A DNA stretch of 64,000 nucleotides from Methylovirgula sp. (GTDB lineage: Bacteria > Pseudomonadota > Alphaproteobacteria > Rhizobiales > Beijerinckiaceae): contig NZ_JBBCGP010000001.1 in NCBI RefSeq assembly GCF_037200945.1, positions 930,001 to 994,000 of the forward strand, in the 5' to 3' direction. A program made the translations under genes and the position numbers. The notes beneath the pieces are model-generated. The model was not told the origin of the DNA and searched no databases. It worked only from the letters and a program-made list of their open reading frames with translations. Below, in pieces: positions 53,657 to 63,408 of this stretch; position 1 is the stretch's first letter, and every line of letters starts with the position of its first letter.

Positions 53657-54994
53657 TCAGCCGCCATGCACGGTCGTATATATCAGCGCCGCGCCCGCAA
53701 CGGACATCACGACGAAGGCGAGCCAGACGAAAAAGCGAGAGAGCGGGCCGCCGCGATATTCGCCGAGAATATCCGCGCGGCCGTTCATCCGCGCGATGAC
53801 ATAGAGGAGCGGCACGGCGGCGATGCCGTTGAAGACAGCGGTGTAGATCAGGGCCTTGATCGGATCGACGCCGATGAAATTCAGGCCGAGGCCGACCAGG
53901 GTCGCGAGAAGGATGACGCCGTAAAACCCCCTCGCATCGTAGAACTTGCGCGACAGGCCCTCCTTCCAGCTCAAGGCCTCCGCCATCGCATAGGCCGCCG
54001 AACCCGATAGAACCGGAATGGCGAGGAGGCCCAGGCCGACTACGCCAAAGGCGAAAATGCCGCGCGCGATTTGCCCGGAATGGGGGAAGGATTTGACCAG
54101 CGGTTCAAGCGCCGCCGCCGCGTCAGCCGCGCTATTAATATTCTTCACACCGTGCGCGAAGAGCACCGTGCCGGTGGTGATGATGATGAACCATTGCACG
54201 AGCTGCGAGGAAATCATGCCGATGCTTGTATCGATGCGCATGTTGCGGATGAAGTGCGGCGGCAATTGCGCCGCCCCGCCTCTGCCCTCGCGCGCCGCAA
54301 CCTCGTTCTCTTCCTCAACCTCCTCGGAGGCCTGCCAGAAAAACATATAGGGCGAGATGGACGTGCCGAGGACGCCGGTGATGATGAAGAGGAAGGCCGT
54401 GTTGAATTCGATATGTGGAACGAATGTCGCGCGCAGAATCGTCGGCCAATCATTCGCGACGAGAATCGCCGTCGCGGGATAGGCGAGCAGCGCCAAAGCG
54501 AGCCATTTGAGAATGTTCGCGTAATCCGGATAGCTCATCCAGATCTCCAGCGAGATCACGACGGCAACAGTGATCAGCGCATAAATCCAGAATGGCGCCG
54601 GATAGACCAGGCGAGCCGATGCGGCGACCGCGCCGATGTCAGCGCCGATGTTGATGATGTTCGCGACCAGAACGAGCAGCACGATGCCGATCAGGATTTT
54701 GCGGCTGTAATGTTCCTTGATGACGCCAGCCAGCCCTTTGCCGGTGACTGCGCCGATTCGGCCGCAACATTCCTGAACGGCGAGCAAGAGCGGCACTTGG
54801 TAAAGCGCGGTCCACAATTGGCCGAAGCCGAACTGCGCGCCGGTCTGCGAATAGGTCGCAATGCCGGAGGGATCGTCATCCGCCGCGCCGGTGATGAAGC
54901 CGGGGCCGATGATATTGATGAGCGAGCGCTTTCGCGGTGTTGAGTCTTTCTGCCGCGCCGGGGTCTGTCTGCGTTGATACCAAACACGGCGCAT
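53657..54994 (-). CDS. Nramp-like divalent metal transporter
   Basis: 445 residues, about eleven transmembrane helices in the LeuT fold. The metal-binding TM1 motif, usually DPGN, here reads DDDPSGIATY; the TM6 region has GVLGTSISPYMFFWQ in place of the usual MPH, so metal-site methionine is missing. These features recall Nramp-related transporters with broader or Mg/Al specificity. ATG at 54994 with GAGGAA upstream; the frame to 55123 overlaps the hydrolase gene. A cytoplasmic acidic loop EEVEEENEV follows TM6. The 90-base gap to the next small gene is AT-rich. Confidence 0.85.
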   Translation of the reverse strand: MRRVWYQRRQTPARQKDSTPRKRSLINIIGPGFITGAADDDPSGIATYSQTGAQFGFGQLWTALYQVPLLLAVQECCGRIGAVTGKGLAGVIKEHYSRKILIGIVLLVLVANIINIGADIGAVAASARLVYPAPFWIYALITVAVVISLEIWMSYPDYANILKWLALALLAYPATAILVANDWPTILRATFVPHIEFNTAFLFIITGVLGTSISPYMFFWQASEEVEEENEVAAREGRGGAAQLPPHFIRNMRIDTSIGMISSQLVQWFIIITTGTVLFAHGVKNINSAADAAAALEPLVKSFPHSGQIARGIFAFGVVGLGLLAIPVLSGSAAYAMAEALSWKEGLSRKFYDARGFYGVILLATLVGLGLNFIGVDPIKALIYTAVFNGIAAVPLLYVIARMNGRADILGEYRGGPLSRFFVWLAFVVMSVAGAALIYTTVHGG

Positions 54995-55010
54995 GAATGT
55001 TTCCTCGTGC

Positions 55011-55832
55011 CTATCGCAATTTGATTTTGTGTTGAGCGACGGGAATTTGCGCACGCACTTTGTCAATGCGTGGGCGCTCGATCCGCGTCGAGACGCTCCC
55101 GATGCCATCCGAAGCCCGGGCAATCACATGACCCCACGGATCGGCGACAAGCGAGTGTCCATAGGTTGAGCGTGTGTCGTTACCAACCACGTGTACCCCT
55201 GTCTGCGCCGGAGCGCAGAAATAAGTTTCCGTCTCGATGGCGCGGGCGCGGCACAGAACCTCCCAATGGTCCTTGCCGGTGAGCAGCGTGAAAGCGGACG
55301 GCAGCGCGATGACATCCGCGCCCTTTTCCGCGAGAGCCTGGAACAGATCAGGAAAGCGCAAGTCGTAGCAGATGGCGCAGCCGAACGTGAACCCATCGGC
55401 CTGATAGGTCACGACCTCAGTGCCTGGCTTGAACGATGCGCTCTCGCGATATTGCACGCCGTCCGGCGTCACGACGTCGAACATGTGGATCTTGCGATAA
55501 ATGGCGATCTCGCGACCGGCGCGGTCGAAGACCACAGTCGTATTATGAAGCCGATCCTCGCCGGGAATCTTTTCGAGGATCGAGCCGGCGTGAATAAAGA
55601 TGCCGTGGCGCCGCGCCAGCGCCTGCATAGCGAGATAGGCCGGCCCCTCCCCGAGAACTTCCGCGGCTTGCTGCTTGTCGGGACGCTGGCCGCCGAGAAA
55701 GTCGAAACATTCCGGCAGAGCGACCCAATCCGGCCCCTCGTCGGCGACAGCCTGTTCGATCAACTCGCAGGCCGTGGCGATATTCGCCGCCTTGTCCTGG
55801 CGCGAATTCATCTGGATCAGACTGATCTTCAT
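55011..55832 (-). CDS. Carbon-nitrogen hydrolase (Nit1/omega-amidase-like)
   Basis: 273 residues of nitrilase fold. Catalytic Glu in VALPECFDF, Lys in YRKIHMFDV, Cys in FGCAICYDLRFPDLFQAL. The pattern is that of Nit1-type amidases that hydrolyse deaminated glutathione. In E. coli-like metabolism this repairs a by-product of transaminases; glutathione is made here (gshB is close by at 57.4 kb). The ATG at 55832 has a modest upstream GA-rich site. 16 bases upstream of the Nramp-like gene, same strand. Confidence 0.88.
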   Translation of the reverse strand: MKISLIQMNSRQDKAANIATACELIEQAVADEGPDWVALPECFDFLGGQRPDKQQAAEVLGEGPAYLAMQALARRHGIFIHAGSILEKIPGEDRLHNTTVVFDRAGREIAIYRKIHMFDVVTPDGVQYRESASFKPGTEVVTYQADGFTFGCAICYDLRFPDLFQALAEKGADVIALPSAFTLLTGKDHWEVLCRARAIETETYFCAPAQTGVHVVGNDTRSTYGHSLVADPWGHVIARASDGIGSVSTRIERPRIDKVRAQIPVAQHKIKLR

Positions 55833-55892
55833 ATGCCTAGTTCGCGGGCTTCGCGGATCAAGTCAAATGAAAATCCGGGGGATGAAATCCTG

Positions 55893-57218
55893 TCAGGCCG
55901 CCTCGCGCAGCGCGTCGCCGAAGGCACGTACGTCGGAGAGAACATGGGCCGCGAGTGTATCGAGTTCGCCGGCGAGACCGACGAGCGATTCGGCATGTTG
56001 GCTGGTGAGCGCCGCGGCTTGCGCGACATTCTCGACGTAGGCCGACGTTGCCGTCGTGCCCGAGGCGGCAGAGCGCACGTTGCGGGCGATCTCCTGGGTC
56101 GAAGCGCCCTGCTCCTGCACCGCCGACGCTATGATTGCGGAGATCTGTTCGATCTCACCAATCTTGGTCTGGATCGTGTCGATCGCGGTCACCGAGCTCT
56201 CAGTTGCCGCCTGCATATCGGCGATCTGGCCGGAAATATCCTGAGTCGCGCGCGCGGTCTGCGTGGCGAGCGTCTTGACCTCCTGCGCGACCACCGCGAA
56301 GCCGCGGCCTGCCTCGCCAGCGCGGGCGGCTTCGATCGTGGCGTTGAGGGCCAGAAGATTGGTCTGTGCCGCGATCCTCGAGATGAGGCTGACAATATCG
56401 CCGACGCGGCGCGCTGCTTCGGTCAGGCGGGCCATGCCGCTCGACGTCTCGATGCTTTCCGAGACGGCGCGTTTGACGACCGTGGTCGATTGCACGACCT
56501 GCCGGCTGATCTCCTCGATCGAGGCCAGCAATTCTTCGGAGGCAACGGCGACCGAAGAGACGTCGCCGGCGGCATTGGAGGAGGCCGTCTTGGCGTGCGA
56601 CGAGCCCTCGGCGGCGTTGCGCGCGCCCGAGATCATGTCCTGGGAGGCGGTCGACATGCGCTTGGTCATTTCCGTCAGCCGCGCGACATTCGCGGAAAGG
56701 TCGGCGGAGAACTTCTCGACCTTGGCGCGGACGGCCGCCTCGCGCATGAGCCGCTTTTCGCGGTCGTCACGGGCGTGGAGTTCGTCTACCAACTCGTTGT
56801 TTTTCTTCACCCCGTCGCGAAGCACCTGAAGCGACCGCGAGATGACGCCGATCTCGTCCTTGCGCGCCGTGCCGCTGATCTCGATATCGACGTCACCACC
56901 AGCGAGCGCCGACATCTGGCGAGAGAGAATGTCGACCGGCCGGGCGACCGTGAGATAGGCGATCGGCATTGAAATGAGCAGAACCAGCAGGCAGCCCAGG
57001 GTCGAACCGAAAAGCAGAACGCGGTTGAGTTTCGCCGCCGCGTCATCGATCTGGACGGCGTAAACATGCATCGCGGCCGGGCTGGCGGTGAGCTCCGAAT
57101 GGGCAAGATCGCGCACTTGAAGGGAAGCCACATAGGCGACCACGCTCACGGCGACCAGGATGCCGATGTAAAGCAGTTGTCTTAGGATCAGGCTTCGGCC
57201 AATGGTGAGAGCGCCCAT
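55893..57218 (-). CDS. Methyl-accepting chemotaxis protein with tiny periplasmic part
   Basis: 441 residues: TM1 near 12-33, TM2 near 68-90, HAMP at about 90-145 (RPVDILSRQMSALAGGDVDI) and a coiled-coil signalling domain with the hairpin tip IEAARAGEAGRGFAVVAQEV, where CheA/CheW bind. The region between the helices is only about 35 residues, too small for a known ligand domain, so the input may be membrane or cytoplasmic. No C-terminal CheR-binding pentapeptide. ATG at 57218 after AGAGGCG; the frame to 57401 is not family-like. No che operon in the window. Confidence 0.9.
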   Translation of the reverse strand: MGALTIGRSLILRQLLYIGILVAVSVVAYVASLQVRDLAHSELTASPAAMHVYAVQIDDAAAKLNRVLLFGSTLGCLLVLLISMPIAYLTVARPVDILSRQMSALAGGDVDIEISGTARKDEIGVISRSLQVLRDGVKKNNELVDELHARDDREKRLMREAAVRAKVEKFSADLSANVARLTEMTKRMSTASQDMISGARNAAEGSSHAKTASSNAAGDVSSVAVASEELLASIEEISRQVVQSTTVVKRAVSESIETSSGMARLTEAARRVGDIVSLISRIAAQTNLLALNATIEAARAGEAGRGFAVVAQEVKTLATQTARATQDISGQIADMQAATESSVTAIDTIQTKIGEIEQISAIIASAVQEQGASTQEIARNVRSAASGTTATSAYVENVAQAAALTSQHAESLVGLAGELDTLAAHVLSDVRAFGDALREAA

Positions 57219-57354
57219 GAATTCGCCTCTGCGATGCGTCGGAAAACGACAATATGTCCGGTGCGCTTCATGGGAGGTTAACGAAGCGATGGCGGCGCCG
57301 TAGATTTTTGGCCTCATCCGGTGCAAACCCCGCATAATGGCAAAAGGAGCCGTC

Positions 57355-58320
57355 ATGTCCCTTGTCGTCGCGGTCCAGATGGACCCGATTGAGAAGATCA
57401 ATTTTGCTGGTGATTCGACCTTCGCGTTGATGCTGGAGGCGCAGGCGCGCGGCCATCGACTCTATCATTACACACCGGACAAATTGACCTGGGGTCCTGG
57501 CGGCATCATTGCCCAGGCGGCGGAAATCACTGTCCGCGACCGGGCTGGCGATTATTTTACGCTGCAAAAGCCCGCGCTGCTCGAACTCGCCAGCGCCGAC
57601 GTCGTGCTGCTGCGGCAAGATCCGCCGTTCGATCTCGGCTATATCACCTCGACCCATCTTCTCGAGCAATTGCCGGCGCATGTGCTGGTCGTCAACGATC
57701 CGGCCGCCGTGCGCAACGCACCCGAGAAGCTGTTTGTGATGGACTTTCCGCAATTCATGCCGGCGACCTTGATCAGCCGCGACAAGGCGGCGATCGCCGC
57801 CTTTCTGGAACAACACGGCGAGATCGTCGTGAAGCCTCTGCATGGCCACGGCGGCGCGGCGGTTTTCAAACTCACGCGCAAGGATCCAAATTTCGGCTCC
57901 CTCTACGACCTTTTCGCCACGACCTTCAAGGAGCCGTGGGTCGCGCAGGAATTTTTGCCGCAGGTGGCCAAAGGCGATAAACGGATCATCCTGGTCGATG
58001 GTATTGCGGCCGGTGCGGTGAACCGGGTTCCGGCCGAAAACGATATCCGCGCCAATATGGTGCGGGGTGGCGCCGCAGCGGCGACCGAACTCACCCCGCG
58101 CGAAAAGGAAATTTGCGCGTTTATTGGTCCGGAACTGGAACGCCGCGGCCTGCTTTTCGTAGGGATTGACGTGATCGACGGCTATCTTACCGAAATCAAC
58201 GTCACCTCGCCGACCGGACTCCGCGCGATCGCCAAGACCGGCGGTCCCGATGTCGCCGCGACCATCTGGAATGCGATCGAGGCAAAACTTGCCGCCCGGC
58301 GAAGGGGAGCCACAGAATGA
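57355..58320 (+). CDS. gshB: Glutathione synthetase
   Basis: Joins gamma-glutamylcysteine and glycine using ATP. 321 residues, ATP-grasp fold. MSLVVAVQMDPIEKINFAGD is the classic start; VLRQDPPFDL is rendered VLLRQDPPFD here, and GEIVVKPLHGHGGAAVF is the ATP-grasp motif with INVTSPTGLRAI near the end. AAGGAG lies 7 bases before the ATG at 57355. The frame from 57337 is longer by six residues without benefit. Overlaps glnD by 4 bases. Confidence 0.96.
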   Translation: MSLVVAVQMDPIEKINFAGDSTFALMLEAQARGHRLYHYTPDKLTWGPGGIIAQAAEITVRDRAGDYFTLQKPALLELASADVVLLRQDPPFDLGYITSTHLLEQLPAHVLVVNDPAAVRNAPEKLFVMDFPQFMPATLISRDKAAIAAFLEQHGEIVVKPLHGHGGAAVFKLTRKDPNFGSLYDLFATTFKEPWVAQEFLPQVAKGDKRIILVDGIAAGAVNRVPAENDIRANMVRGGAAAATELTPREKEICAFIGPELERRGLLFVGIDVIDGYLTEINVTSPTGLRAIAKTGGPDVAATIWNAIEAKLAARRRGATE

Positions 58321-61169
58321 GCGTCAGCGAGGTCACCTCGCCAATCCAGAGGCCGCGCCGCGCTGCATTGAGCCCCGGCCAGCTTTTCGATCGTGCCGGG
58401 ATCGCCAAAGCCATCTCCGAGGCCCATGCCGCCGGCATGGCGCCAGACGGGCTGCGCAATCTCGCTCTGGGGCTTTTCCGCGATGCGCTTGAGGCCGGAC
58501 GCACCCGCGCGCGTGAAGTTCTCGATGCGACGCGTGGCGGCCTCGCCTGCGCCGGCAATCTCTCCAAGCTTGAAGACGAGCTGATCCGTGCTTTGCACGC
58601 ATTCGCGGTGACCTATCTTCATCCCGCGCCCTCAGCCGCAGCCCGGAGCCTCGTGATCGCCGCTGTCGGCGGCTATGGTCGCGCGACGCTGGCGCCCGGC
58701 TCCGACATCGATCTGCTTTTCCTGCTGCCCTCGGATGACGACAATTGGGGCAAGCGGGTGACCGAAGCCGTGCTCTATCTGCTCTGGGACCTGAAGCAGA
58801 AGGTCGGCCATTCGACCCGCTCGGTCGATGAATGCCTCGTCCAGTCGCGGCGCGACATGACGGTTCGCACCGCGCTGCTCGAAGCCCGCTTTATCCTCGG
58901 CGACGAAAAACTCTTTGCCGATATGTACAGCCGCTTCGACAAGGAAATCGTGCAGCATAATCCGCGCGAATTCGTCGTCGCCAAGCTCGCCGAGCGCGAC
59001 ACGAGGATTTCCAAGGAAGGCCAGTCGCGCTACCTCGTCGAACCCAACGTCAAGGAAGGCAAAGGCGGCCTGCGCGATCTCAATTCACTTTTTTGGATCG
59101 CCAAATATGTCTATCGCATGCGCGAGGCGTCGGATCTCGTGGCTGCGGGGCTGTTCACGCCGCGCCAATACAGGCGCTTTCTGCGGTGCGAGGAATTTCT
59201 GTGGCTCGTGCGCTGCCACATGCATTTTCTGGCCGGCCGCCCCGAGGAAATCCTGAGCTTCGACATGCAGCGCCCGATCGCCGAACGGCTGGGCTATGCG
59301 GGCCGCGGTGGCCTGTCCGGCATCGAGCGTTTCATGAAACATTACTTCCTCATTGCGAAGGAAGTCGGCGACCTGACCGCTGTGCTGAGCGCAGCGCTGG
59401 AAGAACGCCATGCCAAGCCCCCGGCTATGCTCGACCGGTTTCATATAAGGATACGCCGCCAGGACAAGCGCATCACAAGTATGGGCTTTGCCGTCGAGAA
59501 CGGACGGCTGAAAGCGGCACGGCCGGATGTCTTCACAAATGACCCTGTCAACCTCATCCGCATGTTCTGGCTGGCGGACCGGGATAGTGTCGCGCTGCAT
59601 CCAGATCTCGCGCATCTTGCCATCTCGCATCTTTATCTGATCGACGCACAGCTGCGCGAAAACCCCGAGGCAAACCGTCTTTTTCTCGACATTCTCTCGT
59701 CGCGAAAATCGCCGGAAGCGGTGTTGCGGTTGATGAACGAAGCGGGCGTGCTTGGCCGCTTCATTCCGCCTTTCGGCCGTATCGTCGCGATGATGCAGTT
59801 CAACATGTATCATCATTACACGGTTGACGAGCATCTGCTGCGCGCGTTGGGGTTTCTCGCCGACATCGACGCGCACCGCCACCGCGACGATCTGCCGTTG
59901 ACCGACACGATCATATCGTCGATCGAAAAACGCCGGGCGCTCTATGTCGCCGTCTTTCTGCATGACGTCGCCAAGGGCCGGATGGAAGATCATTCGATTG
60001 CGGGCGCTGCGGTCGCGCGCCATCTTTGCCCTCGCCTCGGTCTGACGCCGGCAGAGACAGAGACCGTCGTCTGGCTGATCGAAAATCACCTTGTCATGTC
60101 GGATACCGCGCAGCGGCGCGATCTTGCCGATCGGCGGACGATCGAAACTTTCGCGGCCCGCGTACAGACGATCGAACGGCTGAAGATGCTGTTCATCTTG
60201 ACGGTCTGCGACATCCAGGCCGTCGGCCCCGGCGTCTGGAATGGCTGGAAGGGTGAGCTGCTACGCACTCTCTTTCTCGAGACGCAGATCGTCCTCGCCG
60301 GCGGCCACAGCAAGACCGAGCGAACCGAGCGGATCGAGAAGGCCAAGGCCGAACTGCACGCGCAATTGCCGACCTGGTCCGACACCGAATTCGACGCTTA
60401 TGCGGCGCGCTTTCCGCAGGCCTATTGGCTGCGGGTCGATCCGTCACGAAAGACCCGTCATGCGCAACTTCTGACCCGCTGCACAGCGAATCGGCTCGAA
60501 CCGATCATCGATGTGCAGACGGACGCCTTCCGCAGCGTGAGCGAGATCACGCTCATTGCGCCGGACCATCCGCGTTTGCTCTCGATTGTTGCCGGCGCCT
60601 GCGCCGCGGCCGGGGCGAATATTGTCGACGCGCAAATTTTCACGACCAATGACGGCATGGCACTCGATTCTTTTTTCGTTTCGCGAACCTTCGAGCGTGA
60701 TGACGATGAGATTCGCCGGGGCGAGCGGATTGCTTTGGCAATCGAGCAAGCCTTGCGTGGCCAGATCCGCCTCGCCGATCTCGTCGCGGCCAAAAGCGCG
60801 GCGGCGGCGGCCAAGGGAACGCCCTTCAGCGTGCCGCCGCAGGTTTCGATCGATAACGAATTGTCGAATCGTTATACCGTCATTGAAGTCTCGGGCCGCG
60901 ACAGAGTGGGCCTGCTCTATTCGATCACGGACATTCTCTCTCGGCTGAACCTCAACATTGGCTCGGCCCATATCGTGACCTTCGGCGAGAAGGCTGCCGA
61001 CGTGTTCTATGTGACCGATTTGACCGGCGCCAAAATCACCACGAGCGGGCGAAGGGCCTCCATCCGCCAGAAGCTTCTCGACGCCTTCCCCAGCCGCGGG
61101 CCCGGGGCGGCCAAACCCGCACCGGCCTCAGCTACCTCCCAAGGAGAAGGAGACGAGACGGCGGCTTGA
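58317..61169 (+). CDS. glnD: [Protein-PII] uridylyltransferase/uridylyl-removing enzyme
   Basis: Nitrogen sensor that uridylylates PII at low glutamine and removes UMP at high glutamine. 950 residues in the usual order: nucleotidyltransferase domain with GGYGRATLAPGSDIDLLFLL (D130, D132), an HD hydrolase domain with FLHDVAKGRMEDHS, and two C-terminal ACT domains (SEITLIAPDHPRLLSIVAGA and VIEVSGRDRVGLLYSITDIL) that bind glutamine. An alanine- and proline-rich tail follows. ATG overlaps gshB stop (ATGA). Confidence 0.96.
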   Translation: MSVSEVTSPIQRPRRAALSPGQLFDRAGIAKAISEAHAAGMAPDGLRNLALGLFRDALEAGRTRAREVLDATRGGLACAGNLSKLEDELIRALHAFAVTYLHPAPSAAARSLVIAAVGGYGRATLAPGSDIDLLFLLPSDDDNWGKRVTEAVLYLLWDLKQKVGHSTRSVDECLVQSRRDMTVRTALLEARFILGDEKLFADMYSRFDKEIVQHNPREFVVAKLAERDTRISKEGQSRYLVEPNVKEGKGGLRDLNSLFWIAKYVYRMREASDLVAAGLFTPRQYRRFLRCEEFLWLVRCHMHFLAGRPEEILSFDMQRPIAERLGYAGRGGLSGIERFMKHYFLIAKEVGDLTAVLSAALEERHAKPPAMLDRFHIRIRRQDKRITSMGFAVENGRLKAARPDVFTNDPVNLIRMFWLADRDSVALHPDLAHLAISHLYLIDAQLRENPEANRLFLDILSSRKSPEAVLRLMNEAGVLGRFIPPFGRIVAMMQFNMYHHYTVDEHLLRALGFLADIDAHRHRDDLPLTDTIISSIEKRRALYVAVFLHDVAKGRMEDHSIAGAAVARHLCPRLGLTPAETETVVWLIENHLVMSDTAQRRDLADRRTIETFAARVQTIERLKMLFILTVCDIQAVGPGVWNGWKGELLRTLFLETQIVLAGGHSKTERTERIEKAKAELHAQLPTWSDTEFDAYAARFPQAYWLRVDPSRKTRHAQLLTRCTANRLEPIIDVQTDAFRSVSEITLIAPDHPRLLSIVAGACAAAGANIVDAQIFTTNDGMALDSFFVSRTFERDDDEIRRGERIALAIEQALRGQIRLADLVAAKSAAAAAKGTPFSVPPQVSIDNELSNRYTVIEVSGRDRVGLLYSITDILSRLNLNIGSAHIVTFGEKAADVFYVTDLTGAKITTSGRRASIRQKLLDAFPSRGPGAAKPAPASATSQGEGDETAA

Positions 61170-61256
61170 TTTCCGCCGCTTGAACCCTGATATCGGCAGT
61201 AATTCCAAAATCGCGCGCCAGCGCCCACCCATCGATTGACGAGCAAGCGGACCCCC

Positions 61257-61829
61257 ATGCCCGACGAAACATTACCCGAAACCAATTTTTCCGCCGCGGA
61301 TGGCGAAGCGCCGTCGACGGCGGAGGGCAACCAGGATCCCTTCGTTGTCCTGCAAAATCTACAGCGCGAAAACGGCGAACTGAAAGACCGGCTCCTGCGC
61401 ACGCTTGCGGATATGGAAAACATGCGCCGCCGCACCGAGAAGGAGGTGGCGGACGCCAAACTCTACGGCGTCTCCAGCTTCGCCCGCGACATGCTGAGCT
61501 TCGCCGACAATCTGCGGCGCGCCGTCGAGAACATTCCCGACGAATTGCACAAGAGCACGGATAGCGCGATCACGACGCTGATCGGCGGCATCGAAGTCAT
61601 TGAGCGCGATTTCATCTCGCGCCTCGCGCGCCATGGCGCCAAGAAAATGGAGCCGCTCGGCACCAAGTTCGATCCCAATCTGCACGAGGCCCTTTTTGAA
61701 GTCCCCGACGAAACGGTTCCAAACGGCACCGTCGTGAAGGTGGTCGAGGATGGCTATACGATCGGCGATCGTATGCTGCGTCCCGCCAAAGTGGGCATTT
61801 CGCGCGGCGGTGCCAAATCGGCAAGCTAA
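61257..61829 (+). CDS. grpE: Nucleotide exchange factor GrpE
   Basis: Releases ADP from DnaK. 190 residues. Acidic disordered start, long coiled-coil helix, and the C-terminal beta-wing. Conserved pieces: RTLADMENMRRRTEKEVADA, FARDMLSFADNLRRA, KFDPNLHEALFEV and GYTIGDRMLRPAKVGIS. The start is ATG at 61257; the upstream frame from 61236 begins with TTG. Unlike in many bacteria, hrcA is not adjacent. Convergent with the iron-permease gene. Confidence 0.95.
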   Translation: MPDETLPETNFSAADGEAPSTAEGNQDPFVVLQNLQRENGELKDRLLRTLADMENMRRRTEKEVADAKLYGVSSFARDMLSFADNLRRAVENIPDELHKSTDSAITTLIGGIEVIERDFISRLARHGAKKMEPLGTKFDPNLHEALFEVPDETVPNGTVVKVVEDGYTIGDRMLRPAKVGISRGGAKSAS

Positions 61830-61843
61830 TCCAAACGACGTGG

Positions 61844-61864
61844 CAGGGCTTTAGGCTTGCCCTG
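61844..61864. terminator. Hairpin between convergent grpE and iron-permease genes
   Basis: CAGGGC and GCCCTG enclose a 9-base loop, and flanking GACGT/ACGTC arms extend it past a two-base mismatch to 61837-61871. It overlaps the iron-permease stop codon region. No T tract on either side. Confidence 0.4.
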
Positions 61865-62234
61865 TGACGTCGTCGGTGCGCGTCTCCTTTTTGGCGCGCG
61901 CAGCGCTTCTTTCGCGCAATTCGCCGACTTCGTCCTCAGTCAGAAGATCGATGCCCACATACCTGTTCTCGGCATCGCCGGCGCGAATGAGTTCGTCGAG
62001 CTTCGCCTGAATCGCGGCGCCGTCGCGGTTCTGCGAATTTTGAATCACGAACACCATGAGGAACGTGATGATGCTCGTTGCCGTATTAGCGACGAGCTGC
62101 CACGTATCCGAATAATGATAGATGGGCCCGAGCACTGCCCAGACGACAATCAATAGCGTGGAAATGACGAACGCCATGGGATGGCCGGCGATATGCGCGC
62201 ACCACGCGGCAAATTTTGAAAATACATCCTTCAT
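61851..62234 (-). CDS. Low-affinity iron permease family protein
   Basis: 127 residues with two transmembrane helices (FVISTLLIVVWAVLGPIYHY and NTATSIITFLMVFVIQNSQN), a conserved NRDGAAIQAKLDELIRA segment and a charged cytoplasmic tail. This matches the iron permease family named after yeast Fet4, though bacterial function is unproven. An IS630 element begins only 27 bases before the ATG, so the native promoter is displaced and expression may now depend on the element. Confidence 0.85.
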   Translation of the reverse strand: MKDVFSKFAAWCAHIAGHPMAFVISTLLIVVWAVLGPIYHYSDTWQLVANTATSIITFLMVFVIQNSQNRDGAAIQAKLDELIRAGDAENRYVGIDLLTEDEVGELRERSAARAKKETRTDDVTGQA

Positions 62235-62261
62235 AATAGAATACTCACAGCGTAGCTGATA

Positions 62262-62275
62262 CCAACGGCCCTAGG
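62262..62275 (+). repeat. IS630 left terminal inverted repeat
   Basis: CCAACGGCCCTAGG directly after TA at 62260-62261. It pairs with 63409-63422 with two mismatches. Confidence 0.8.
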
Positions 62276-63337
62276 TTTTGACCGTTGCCCATGACCGGGT
62301 GGTTATCGAGGCCACCCGTTCGTGATCGTTGGCAAAGAAGTTCCAGGCGTCGCAGCACGTAGATACGCTCTCGTCGTAGGTTTCGTACACCGTATTCGAA
62401 AGCTTGTTGCCGCGCAGATATTCCCAGACATTTTCAATCGGGTTCAATTCGGGCGAATAGGCTGGAAGCTTCATCAGCGTCATATTTGCCGGAACATTCA
62501 AATCTTTTGCGATGTGAAATCCGGCCCCGTCGAGAACCAGGACCGCGTGGGCGTCGTCCGCAACTTTGCGACCAATAAGATCGAGGTGGACCGAGACAGA
62601 CCGAGCGTTGAGAAAGGGCAGCACCACGCCCACCGCCTCTCGCTTCGCCGGACACGCCGCACCCAGGATATAGGCCCAGATCCTGCGCTGATCGCGTGGT
62701 GCAGGCGGACGGCTGCCGCGCTTTGCCCAGACCCGCGTCAGTGTGCCTTGTTGTCCGACCCGCGCTTCGTCCTGCATCCAGATCTCGATCGGCTTACCGC
62801 GCGCGTGTTCGGGTAAAGCCGCGGCTACATTGGCTGCGAACTCTTTTTAAAAACCTCCTGCGCGGCCGGGTCCGCCTTGGGGTTGAATGGACGTACCGAA
62901 AGCCGGCGATAGCCAAGTGCGTCGAGAAGCTTTCCAACCGTGCGTTCGTGCAAGACGAGCCCGAAATCCTGCTTAAGCCGATCCCGCAAATCAGCGCGCC
63001 GCCACCGCACGACTTTGTCTTTGCCGGCCTGCGGACCCGCCTCCACCAACGCGATCAAGCCTTGCTTCTGCTCAGCCGTCAGCCTCGATGAGCGGCCCGG
63101 CGGGATCTTGTTTTCCAGGCCGGCAAGTCCGTCCGAATTATACCGATGAACCCAATCGCGCAGCGTCTGCCGATCCATCCCACAATTGCGCGCTGCTGTC
63201 GTTCGATCCGCCCCTTCCATCACCAGCGCCAGCGCCAGCATCCGCCGTGCGGCCGCCGCGTTCTTCGATCGCGCTGACGCCTGCCGCAGCTCAGACGCTG
63301 ACAAATCCAGACGAGTCACTGCAATCCCAGCCATCAC
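62271..63337 (-). CDS. IS630-family transposase in two overlapping frames
   Basis: The first frame (63337 to 62825, 170 codons) holds the HTH part: AGIAVTRLDLSASELRQASA, MDRQTLRDWVHRYNSDGLAG. The second frame runs to 62271 with the DDE catalytic core: D in IEIWMQDEARVG, D in AVLVLDGAGFHIA and E in LNPIENVWEYLRG. A -1 shift at the T5A5 run (62843-62852) would join EVFKK to EFAANVAAALPEHA without loss, matching intact single-frame relatives. This may be programmed frameshifting, but the run is not a classical slippery heptamer, so a disabling mutation is also possible. Confidence 0.85.
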
Positions 63338-63408
63338 ACGCCTCCAATTCCACCGTCGCCGATCGAATCAGAATTTCGCACCCTTGGGAATCCCCACCCG
63401 AGTCATCC

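Noticed and set aside
55191..56972. Plus-strand open frame of about 590 codons opposite the hydrolase and chemoreceptor genes
   Set aside because: Crosses two genes with clear catalytic motifs on the other strand; its own sequence is a shadow.
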